From positions 157,991-221,990 of the forward strand of contig NZ_JAAGOA010000007.1 of the NCBI RefSeq assembly GCF_010550675.1: 64,000 bases of DNA, given 5' to 3'. The stretch is from Phytoactinopolyspora halotolerans. GTDB lineage: Bacteria > Actinomycetota > Actinomycetes > Jiangellales > Jiangellaceae. The notes below the pieces were generated by a model. The model searched no databases and was not told where the DNA came from. It saw only the letters and a program-made list of their open reading frames with translations. Position numbers and translations under genes: made by a program. Position 1 is the stretch's first letter. Every line of letters begins with the position of its first letter. This document shows, in pieces, positions 47,130 through 54,068 of this stretch.

Positions 47130-47969
47130 TCACGACTTGACGGCTCCGCCGAGCAACCCGCCGGTCAGGCGCCGTTGCATGAAGGCGAAGAAGATCAGGC
47201 TCGGAATCGTCGCGACCAGCGACGCCGCGGCAAGCGGCCCGAGGCGCGCCACCCCCTCGGCGCCGATGAACTTCACCAGCGTCAGCGAGATGGTCTGCAG
47301 ATCCGGGTCGCGGATCAGCACCAGCGCGAACAAGAACTCGTTCCATGCGGACACGAAGGCGAACAGGCCGGCGGCGACGACGCCCGGCGCGAGCAGCGGG
47401 GCGACGACGCTGCGCAGCGCCCGCACCTTGGTGGCGCCGTCCATCGCCGCGGCTTCTTCCAGCTCATACGGGATGCTGGCGACGTAACTGCGGAGCATCC
47501 ACAGCGCGAACGGCATGCTCCAGACGACGTAGACGATGATCAGTCCGAGGCGACTGTCATACAGGCCGGCGTCGCGCAGCAGCAGGAACAGCGGGATGAT
47601 CACCAGCACCCACGGGAAGATCTGGCTGAGCAGCACCCAGACGATCACCGCCCGGCTGACCACGGACCGGTAGCGCGCCATCACGTAGGCCGCCGGGATC
47701 GACAGCAGGACGGTCAGCGTCGCCGACACACTCGCGACGAAGGCGGTGTTCACCAGGGACCGGGCGATCGGCTGCTCGTCGAACGCGGCGCGGAAGTTGG
47801 CGAAGGTGATGTCGTTCGGGATGATCGTCGGGTTGATCTGCGCGATCTCCTGCGGCGTCTTCAGCGCCGTGGACAGCAGCCAGAGCAACGGGAAGGCGAG
47901 GAAGACCAGGTAGGCGCAGAGCGCCAGATACTTCAGGCCAGTGACGGCGGACGACGTGGTGCGTTCCAT
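47130..47969 (-). CDS. Carbohydrate ABC transporter permease (MalG-like)
   Basis: 279 residues, six membrane helices, with the ATPase-coupling EAA loop EEAAAMDGATKVRALRSVVAPLLAPG. Also LWLLSTALKTPQEI, NTAFVASVSATLTVLLSIPAAYVMARY and FVSAWNEFLFALVLIRDPDLQTISLTL, typical CUT1 partners. Starts at the base after the upstream permease stop (TAG then ATG), so fully coupled. No ATPase gene is present in the operon; a shared MsiK-type ATPase encoded elsewhere is usual in actinobacteria. Confidence 0.95.
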   Translation of the reverse strand: MERTTSSAVTGLKYLALCAYLVFLAFPLLWLLSTALKTPQEIAQINPTIIPNDITFANFRAAFDEQPIARSLVNTAFVASVSATLTVLLSIPAAYVMARYRSVVSRAVIVWVLLSQIFPWVLVIIPLFLLLRDAGLYDSRLGLIIVYVVWSMPFALWMLRSYVASIPYELEEAAAMDGATKVRALRSVVAPLLAPGVVAAGLFAFVSAWNEFLFALVLIRDPDLQTISLTLVKFIGAEGVARLGPLAAASLVATIPSLIFFAFMQRRLTGGLLGGAVKS

Positions 47970-48938
47970 CTACTTCTGCGCCTCCTTGAACCGCTGCCGG
48001 AGGTAGAAGGCGACGAAGACGGCGATGATCAGCACCATCACGTTGCCGAGCGCGGCGGCGTAGCCGTAATTGCCGTACCGGAACGCTTCCTCGTACGCGA
48101 ACAGCATCGGCAACCGGGTAGCGCCGCCGGGTCCGCCCTCGGTCAGGACGTAGACCAGGCCGAACTGGTTGAAGTTCCAGATGAAGTCCAACGTGGTGAT
48201 CGCGGTGACCACCGGCGCGATCGCCGGCCACGTGACGGCACGGAACCGCTGCCACGCCCCGGCGCCATCCACCGACGCCGCCTCCTGCAGCTCCTTCGAC
48301 ACACTCTGCAGACCGGCCAGGATGACCACCGTGGTCTGCGGCATGCCGGTCCAGACACCGACGACGATGATGGCCGGCAGCGCCAGCGAGAACGAGGACA
48401 GCCAGTCGACGTTGCTGTCGATGATCCGCAGGTCCATGAGCACGCTGTTCAGCAGTCCCGCGTTCGGGTGGTAGATCAGCCGCCACATGATCCCGATGAC
48501 GACGGGCGGCATCGCCCACGGAACGAGGGACAGGGTGCGCGCCAGCCACCGCAACCGGATCTTCTGGTTCAGCAGCATGGCCAGCCCGAGGCTGGCGACG
48601 AACTGCAGAATGGTGACGGAGAACGCCCAGATCAGGCCGACCCGGAAGGATTCCCAGAAGTAGCTGTCGTCGAGCAGGTCGGCGTAGTTGGAGAACGCGG
48701 TGAACGACGTCTCGGTCGCCCGGCCTGCCTGCGCATCGGTGAAACCCAGGTAGATGCCACGCATCAACGGGTAGAGGCTGAACACGGCGACCGGGATGAG
48801 CGCCGGAACCGCCAGCAGCATGCCGTCCCGGTCCAGTCCCAGGAATCTGCGCCGAGACCGCCGGGGTTGCGGTTTCCTCGGCCGTCCCCGCGGTGCAGCG
48901 AGCACGCTCGTCGTCGCCTTTGGTCGCGCTTTGCTCAT
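47970..48938 (-). CDS. Carbohydrate ABC transporter permease (MalF-like)
   Basis: 322 residues. A basic N terminus (RGRPRKPQPRRSRRRFLG) precedes six helices; LAVPALIPVAVFSLYPLMRGIYLGFTD is the CUT1 first helix, and the EAA loop is ELQEAASVDGAGAWQRFRAVTWPAIAP. Also LIYHPNAGLLNSVL and YVLTEGGPGGATRLPMLFAYEEAFRYGNYGYAAALG. ATG 48938 overlaps the lacI stop (ATGA), tying regulator and transporter together. Pairs with the MalG-like permease. Confidence 0.95.
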   Translation of the reverse strand: MSKARPKATTSVLAAPRGRPRKPQPRRSRRRFLGLDRDGMLLAVPALIPVAVFSLYPLMRGIYLGFTDAQAGRATETSFTAFSNYADLLDDSYFWESFRVGLIWAFSVTILQFVASLGLAMLLNQKIRLRWLARTLSLVPWAMPPVVIGIMWRLIYHPNAGLLNSVLMDLRIIDSNVDWLSSFSLALPAIIVVGVWTGMPQTTVVILAGLQSVSKELQEAASVDGAGAWQRFRAVTWPAIAPVVTAITTLDFIWNFNQFGLVYVLTEGGPGGATRLPMLFAYEEAFRYGNYGYAAALGNVMVLIIAVFVAFYLRQRFKEAQK

Positions 48939-49948
48939 GCCGCGGCCTCCCTGGTGCTCTCCCGGACGGTCAGCGACGGCGCGACCGTGGCGCGCCGGGC
49001 CGGACCGGTCTCGCCGTGCAGCCGGGCCAGGAGCATGTCGGCGGCGAGCCGGCCACGGTCGCGGGAACCCAGCGAGACGCTGGTGAGCGGAGGGAAGCTG
49101 GTCTCGGCGAGCGTGGTGTCGTCCATGCCGACCACCTGGATCTCCTCCGGAATCGAGCGGCCTGCCGACCGGATGGCGTGCATCGCACCGAGCGCGATGA
49201 GGTCGTTGGCCGCGAACACGGCGTCCGGCTGGGTCCGGGCCAGGAGTCGTTGTGCCGCCTCCCGGCCCGCGGACACCTGGAAGCCCCCGAACTCCACCAA
49301 CGAGTCGTCCACCTCAAGCCCGCAAGCGTGCAGGCCGTCCTGGTATCCGGCGTGCCGCAGCCGTCCCGGCACCGTATCCGCGGGGCCGTTGATGAACGCG
49401 ATCCGCCGCGCTCCGGCCGCGTACAGGTGTTCCACGGCCAGCCGGGCCCCCTGCCGGGAATCGGTGCGGACGTTGTCGACGTCCGCCTCCTCCGGCAGTT
49501 GCCCGATCACGACGACGGGCACGGCAGGCGAGCGCAACGCGGCGAGATGCCGGTCGGTCACCCGGATCGGGCAGAGGATCAGACCGTCGACGTACTTCTG
49601 CGCCAGGCTCTCCAGCACCTCGATCTCGTCCTGAACGTCCGCCCCGGTGGCATGCAGCAGCAATCGGTAGCCGTCCTCGCGGAGGAGGGGCTGGATCTCG
49701 CGGACCATGGCCAGGTAGGCGGCGTTCCCGATGTCTTCCATAGCGAAGGCGACCTGGCCGGTCTGCTGCGTCTTCAGCGATTGCGCCACGGCACTGGGTA
49801 CGTAGCCGACCTGCTTCACCGCGGCCTTCACCCGGGCGACCATCTCCGGATTGGACGTGTTGCCGTTCAGGGCACGCGACACTGACGAGATCGACACACC
49901 GGCAGCCTTCGCCACCTCGTGGATCGTCGGTCTGGACGACGCGGCCAT
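48935..49948 (-). CDS. LacI-family transcriptional regulator
   Basis: 337 residues. N-terminal HTH: PTIHEVAKAAGVSISSVSRALNGNTSNPEMVARVKAAVKQVGYVPSAVAQSLK, with hinge helix. Then a periplasmic-binding-like sugar domain: VAFAMEDIGNAAYLAMVREIQ, LESLAQKYVDGLILCPIRV, GARRIAFINGPADTVPGRLRHAGYQDGL, FAANDLIALGAMHAIRSAGRSIPEEIQVVGMDDTTLAETSFPPLTSV. Binds a sugar or nucleoside-like effector. ATG 49948 follows GGAGG. Two palindromes (49967-49978, 50001-50012) sit in its own promoter region and two more before the divergent esterase, so it probably represses itself, the operon and the esterase. Confidence 0.95.
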   Translation of the reverse strand: MAASSRPTIHEVAKAAGVSISSVSRALNGNTSNPEMVARVKAAVKQVGYVPSAVAQSLKTQQTGQVAFAMEDIGNAAYLAMVREIQPLLREDGYRLLLHATGADVQDEIEVLESLAQKYVDGLILCPIRVTDRHLAALRSPAVPVVVIGQLPEEADVDNVRTDSRQGARLAVEHLYAAGARRIAFINGPADTVPGRLRHAGYQDGLHACGLEVDDSLVEFGGFQVSAGREAAQRLLARTQPDAVFAANDLIALGAMHAIRSAGRSIPEEIQVVGMDDTTLAETSFPPLTSVSLGSRDRGRLAADMLLARLHGETGPARRATVAPSLTVRESTREAAA

Positions 49949-49966
49949 GGACACCTCCGAACGGCT

Positions 49967-50012
49967 GGAATCGTTTCCGAGTATCGTCGCGACTCCCGCA
50001 GGAAACGTTTCC
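49967..50012. promoter_or_regulatory. Two LacI-type operators upstream of lacI
   Basis: GGAATCGTTTCC (49967-49978, one base off the palindrome) and GGAAACGTTTCC (50001-50012, perfect), 34 bp apart and 19-53 bp upstream of the lacI start. Central CG-dyads of this form are classical LacI/GalR-family sites. Confidence 0.85.
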
Positions 50013-50211
50013 GGGAGTGCCCCCATTGGACGGCCTCGGACACGCGGCTGTCAAGCGGGCGTCATCAAACCGTCATCCGGGCGGCCGCCTACCGCCCGCC
50101 TCGTCGCCCTCGTGCCCTCGCCGCCCCGCCACCCTTGACATGGGCCGACACCTCGTGCTGAAGTACGTCCCACTTCCAGCCGTCGGCAGCCCTACCCGGT
50201 GGACTGGTTGC

Positions 50212-50279
50212 GGAAACGTTTCCGAATCGTCGCCCGAACCCGCACGCCCATCCCCCAGGGCGCGTTCGGAAACGTTTCC
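50212..50279. promoter_or_regulatory. Two LacI-type operators upstream of the esterase gene
   Basis: Perfect GGAAACGTTTCC palindromes at 50212-50223 and 50268-50279, 56 bp apart, 42 and 98 bp before the esterase start. Same sequence as the lacI-proximal site, so one regulator should control both divergent units, possibly with looping. Confidence 0.85.
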
Positions 50280-50320
50280 ACCCTCCCGATGCCCCGCCAT
50301 CCGGATCGAGGAGAACACCG

Positions 50321-52564
50321 ATGTTCACCAGCTCATCCCGTCAGCGCACCCGGACCACCGGCATGCTCGCCCGCATCGGCACGGCCGCGATCCTGCTCTC
50401 CGCCCTGCACGCCTCGTCATCGGCGGCGGACGACGTCGCCACGGCCACGGCACCCACCGGTCGCCCCGACGGCACCGCCGCCGGAACCGTCGTCAACGGA
50501 ACCGCCCCGGCTGGCGAGGCCGGCGTCGCCGTGGACTATGCCGCATATCTTCCGCCCGGATACCAGCAGAGCGACGAAAGCTATGCCACCATCTACCTGT
50601 TGCACGGCCGTGGCGACACCATGGACGCGTGGCAACGTATCGCCGCCGACCTCGACGAACTGATCAGCGACGGGACGATCGATCCGCTGATAGCTGTCAT
50701 GCCGGACGCGCCGTGGAGCGACCGGGGCAACTGGTACGTGGACTCCGCGTACACCGGCGACGAAGCCCCGGCGGGAGCCGCAGTCGAGACCGCCCTCAGC
50801 TCCGACCTGGTGGCCCACATCGACCAGGAGTACCGAACCGTCGCCGACCGGGACGCGCGCGCCGTCGGCGGCTACTCGATGGGCGGCTACGGCGCTCTGC
50901 GCTACGCCCTCGCACACCAGGACGTCTTCGGCGCCGGCATGGTCCTGAGCCCAGCGGTCTACGTGCCACAGCCGCCCGCGGACTCGTCCGCCCGACACTA
51001 CGGAGCCTTCGGGGTCGGCGACGCCCTGTTCGACGAGGACCGTTACGCCACCCTCAGCTACCCCGCGCTACTGCCGTCGATAGATCCGGAGCTGACGACG
51101 CATCTCTTCCTGGCCGTCGGCGATGACGAGTGGGCCAACCCCGACCCCGCCGAGGCCGAGCACGACATCGACTTCGAGACCGCGCGCATCTACAACCAGG
51201 TGCGACGCACTGGTGGGATCACGGCAGAGCTGCGGATCCTGGACGGTGGGCACGACTGGGACGTCTGGCGACCCGCCTTCCGCGAGGGCATCATTGACCT
51301 CGACGGCTACCTGCGTACCGTCGACCCGGAACCGCTCGCCGGGGATCTGTACGGCACCAGCGGGGATGATCGCGCCGGCGGCATGGTCCACACCACGGAC
51401 GGCCCGGTCGTCGCGATCAACGCCGCCGATCAGATCTTCGGCACGACACATTCCGGCCGCCTGGACACGGTCGTGCTCCGGCGCGCCGACGACGGGACTC
51501 CCGCCTGGGCGACGTCGGTGGGCACGCCCGCGAACGACCGCGCCTACGGCATGCAGCCGGGTCCGGACGGTTCGGTCTATGTGGCCGGATACACCGGCGG
51601 CGACCTGGACGGCGAGCATCCGGGCAACGCTCGCGACGACGCATACGCTGCCCGCGTCTCGGCGTCCGGCGACGTGGAATGGGTGACGCAGTTCGGCGAC
51701 CCGGACGCAGCGGACCGCATCTACGCGACGGCCCCCGCGCCCGACGGAGGTCTCTACGTCGGCGGCTACACCAGTGGCGAGGCCGCCTCCCCCAGCGCCG
51801 GCGACAAGGATGCGGTGATCGCCCGCATCTCCCCCGACGGCGAACTCGTGTGGACCCATCAGTTCGGCGGCTCCGGCGAGGACAAGACGCTGGCGCTGGC
51901 GGTGGACGACGCCGGGACCCTGCACGCAGGCGGCGTCACGTCACAGTCGATGCCGGGCGGAGAGTCGAGCGGCGGCCTGGACGGCTGGGTCGCTCAGTTC
52001 TCCGTCGACGGGGAACGGCAGTGGACCCGGCAGCTCGGGACCGCGGAGACCGACCAGGTGTCCGCTCTTCTGACACGTTCCGGCGGTGGTGTGATCGCCG
52101 CCGGACACACGGGCGGCGAGCTCGCGAGCACGTCCGCCGGCGGAACGGACGCGTTCGTCGTGGAGCTGCGGCCCAACGGGCGGACGCGCTGGAGCGTGCA
52201 AGCGGGAAGCGCCGGTGATGACCGGGCGGCCGGCGTCGTCGAGATGCCAGACGGCCGGCTCGTCGTCGCCGGGCACACCGACGGCGCCATCGGTATCAGC
52301 GCCGGCGGGCGGGACGTCTTCACCTACACGCTCGGCACCGCGGGCCATGCCGCCAAGGGCCGGGTAAGCATCGAGGACTCTGATCAGTTCGGGACGGCCG
52401 AGCGCGACGGCGCCGACGAGTGGGACGAGGGAAACCTGTACCTGACCGGCGACGCCGACGGCGGCGTGTGGGTCACCGGCCTGACCTTCGGTAGCACGAC
52501 AGGCGGGTCGAACAACGGTGCCGGCGACGTCTTCGTGAGCCGTCTGTCGAGTACCGACGGATGA
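50321..52564 (+). CDS. Secreted esterase D-type alpha/beta hydrolase fused to a beta-propeller
   Basis: 747 residues. Signal peptide (GMLARIGTAAILLSALHASSSA). Hydrolase domain (about 70-330): VDYAAYLPPGYQQSDESYATIYLLHGRGDTMDAWQ, GTIDPLIAVMPDAPWSDRGNWYVDSAYTG, nucleophile Ser in RAVGGYSMGGYGALRYAL, LFLAVGDDEWANPDPAEAEHDI, His in LRILDGGHDWDVWRPAF. Then five or six repeats of about 60 residues (GDDRAYGMQPGPDGSVYVAGYTGGDL-like) form an SBBP-type propeller. The hydrolase resembles feruloyl/acetyl esterases of polysaccharide breakdown. ATG 50321 follows GAGGAG. Under the same LacI operators as the import operon, so it may free the imported compound from a polymer or ester. Confidence 0.88.
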   Translation: MFTSSSRQRTRTTGMLARIGTAAILLSALHASSSAADDVATATAPTGRPDGTAAGTVVNGTAPAGEAGVAVDYAAYLPPGYQQSDESYATIYLLHGRGDTMDAWQRIAADLDELISDGTIDPLIAVMPDAPWSDRGNWYVDSAYTGDEAPAGAAVETALSSDLVAHIDQEYRTVADRDARAVGGYSMGGYGALRYALAHQDVFGAGMVLSPAVYVPQPPADSSARHYGAFGVGDALFDEDRYATLSYPALLPSIDPELTTHLFLAVGDDEWANPDPAEAEHDIDFETARIYNQVRRTGGITAELRILDGGHDWDVWRPAFREGIIDLDGYLRTVDPEPLAGDLYGTSGDDRAGGMVHTTDGPVVAINAADQIFGTTHSGRLDTVVLRRADDGTPAWATSVGTPANDRAYGMQPGPDGSVYVAGYTGGDLDGEHPGNARDDAYAARVSASGDVEWVTQFGDPDAADRIYATAPAPDGGLYVGGYTSGEAASPSAGDKDAVIARISPDGELVWTHQFGGSGEDKTLALAVDDAGTLHAGGVTSQSMPGGESSGGLDGWVAQFSVDGERQWTRQLGTAETDQVSALLTRSGGGVIAAGHTGGELASTSAGGTDAFVVELRPNGRTRWSVQAGSAGDDRAAGVVEMPDGRLVVAGHTDGAIGISAGGRDVFTYTLGTAGHAAKGRVSIEDSDQFGTAERDGADEWDEGNLYLTGDADGGVWVTGLTFGSTTGGSNNGAGDVFVSRLSSTDG

Positions 52565-52584
52565 TGCGGACGGCGGCGGTCGGC

Positions 52585-52734
52585 TTACCTGGTTCGGAAC
52601 GGCCGCCGCCACGCGATCGCGATGTCGACGTTCTGCACCTGCTCACGTGCGGCCGCCATGGCGATGATGTGACCGTGCTGGTCCGCATTGATCCACCAGG
52701 TCCGACCGTCTACCACGACCTCTGTGATCAGCAT
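52585..52734 (-). CDS. Small hypothetical protein, 49 residues
   Basis: MLITEVVVDGRTWWINADQH opens it; the middle has HIIAMAAAREQ and the end AWRRPFRTR. The codons are GC-rich in the third position and composition looks genuine (two Trp in the first strand). Ribosome site weak. It is convergent with the esterase (20 bp between stops). No family recognised; a two-strand-plus-helix fold is plausible, loosely like DUF2188 proteins. Confidence 0.5.
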   Translation of the reverse strand: MLITEVVVDGRTWWINADQHGHIIAMAAAREQVQNVDIAIAWRRPFRTR

Positions 52735-52940
52735 GAAAGGTCCCGTTACCTCGGCATAAATCGAATATCCGTTCTTTTTGTATCACCTGTCGAGGGCAGG
52801 ACAACACCCCCTGCGCAGGACGGTGCAGTGATAACGGTCACGTCGCCGTGGTATCGATCACGGCACAGGCAACAGCCGGTGGCACGCGGCAGGCCAGCGG
52901 TGCGACTCCGCATGCGAAGCCGCACCGCAACTGATCTGAC

Positions 52941-53906
52941 TTAGAACAACGCGCTGGCCAGGGCGGCCCGAGCCTTGACCACCCGCGGGTCGGACGGTCC
53001 GATGATCTCGAAGAGCTCGACCAACCGGGTGCGCACCTGCTCGCGTTCGTCCCCCGCCGTGCGGCGGACCGTCTCAATCAGGCGATTGAAGGCGGCCTCG
53101 GCCTGCCCTTCCGCGAGCTCGAGATCGGCGGCGACCAACTGAGCGTCCACGTCCGCCGGATCGGCGTCAGCCGATGCGCGGGCCGCTGCCGCATCCACCC
53201 CATGGGTACGGCGCAATAGCTCCACCCGGGCCAAGCCCGCTTTCGCGTCGGCGTCGGCCGGCGACTCGTTCAACACGGCCTGGTAGGCGGCGGCCGCGGC
53301 GTCCAGGTCTCCCGCCTCGAGCGCCTCGTAGGCGGCGTCGAATCGGGTATCGGCGACCTCTTCCGCGGCTTCCGCCCCGTTGCCTTGGACCGGTTCGGCG
53401 CGGCCGGCAACGCCGTTCTGCGTCGCGACGTTCAGCAGTTCGTCGAGCACCCGGCGCACGTCGGCCTCCGGCAACGCGCCCTGGAACAACGGGATGGCCT
53501 GCCCCTTCACCACGCCCAGGACCGTCGGGATGCTCTGCACCTGCGCTGAAGCGGCGATCTGCTGGTTGGCGTCGACATCGATCTTGGCCAGGACGAACCG
53601 GCCACCGTACTCGGCGGCCAGCTTCTCCAAGATGGGCGACAGCTGCTTGCACGGCTGGCACCAGGTGGCCCAGAAGTCGATGACCACCGGCACCGAAGCG
53701 GACCGGTTGATCACCTCCGCCTGAAACGTGGCCTCGGTCACGTCGACCAGGAAGCCACCGCCCGCACCGGTAGAGGCGGCATCCGATGTGGGCGCCTGAC
53801 CGGCAGCACCGGCGGGCGGCGCACTGGCAGAAGCACCACCCCGCGGCGCATTCTGCAACGACGACAAGTCAACAGCACCAGGACGGCTGAAGCTCTTCGA
53901 GTTCAT
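52941..53906 (-). CDS. Thioredoxin-domain protein with TPR-like C terminus (CnoX/YbbN-like)
   Basis: 321 residues. Low-complexity N terminus (GGASASAPPAGAAGQAPTSD), then thioredoxin fold about 52-160: VPVVIDFWATWCQPCKQLSPILEKLAAEYGGRFVLAKIDVDAN, CXXC at Cys83 and Cys86, cis-Pro in QVQSIPTVLGV. The C-terminal 130 residues are TPR-like helices (AYEALEAGDLDAAAAAYQAVLNESPADADAKAGLARVELL). This is the actinobacterial tetratricopeptide-thioredoxin 'co-chaperonin GroEL' annotation group. The E. coli homologue lacks the second Cys and protects GroEL clients; here an oxidoreductase CXXC is intact. ATG 53906 follows GGATGGGGG. Confidence 0.92.
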   Translation of the reverse strand: MNSKSFSRPGAVDLSSLQNAPRGGASASAPPAGAAGQAPTSDAASTGAGGGFLVDVTEATFQAEVINRSASVPVVIDFWATWCQPCKQLSPILEKLAAEYGGRFVLAKIDVDANQQIAASAQVQSIPTVLGVVKGQAIPLFQGALPEADVRRVLDELLNVATQNGVAGRAEPVQGNGAEAAEEVADTRFDAAYEALEAGDLDAAAAAYQAVLNESPADADAKAGLARVELLRRTHGVDAAAARASADADPADVDAQLVAADLELAEGQAEAAFNRLIETVRRTAGDEREQVRTRLVELFEIIGPSDPRVVKARAALASALF

Positions 53907-53965
53907 ACCCCCATCCTCTCCGAACGGCCACACATATGCGAGGCGGCCCCCCACCAACCCCGCCT

Positions 53966-54063
53966 GCCCTAAATGATCATGTGAAGTGGGTTTTCTCGTG
54001 CACCAACAGGTCTGCAGACATGGTAGTGCTGGAGAAAACCCACTTCACATGATCATTTAGGGC
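53966..54063. repeat. Dispersed palindromic element, intact copy (32-bp perfect arms)
   Basis: Bases 53966-53997 pair perfectly with 54032-54063 (arm begins GCCCTAAATGATCATGTG and holds GGGTTTTCTC) around a 34-nt loop with a TCTGCAGA palindrome. It lies 6 bp downstream of the acyl-CoA mutase stop and upstream of the thioredoxin gene, both on the minus strand. A decayed copy with the same arm and loop is at 30672-30745. Could terminate transcription, but conservation of the loop indicates a repeat family rather than a simple terminator. Confidence 0.9.
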
Positions 54064-54068
54064 GAGGG

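Noticed and set aside
46767..49634. 955-residue plus-strand frame opposite the ABC transporter genes
   Set aside because: Antisense shadow of four well-recognised genes; no ribosome site or motif.
53966..54063. Phage or integron attachment site
   Set aside because: No integrase, tRNA gene or flanking duplication; the second copy at 30.7 kb fits a dispersed palindromic repeat better.
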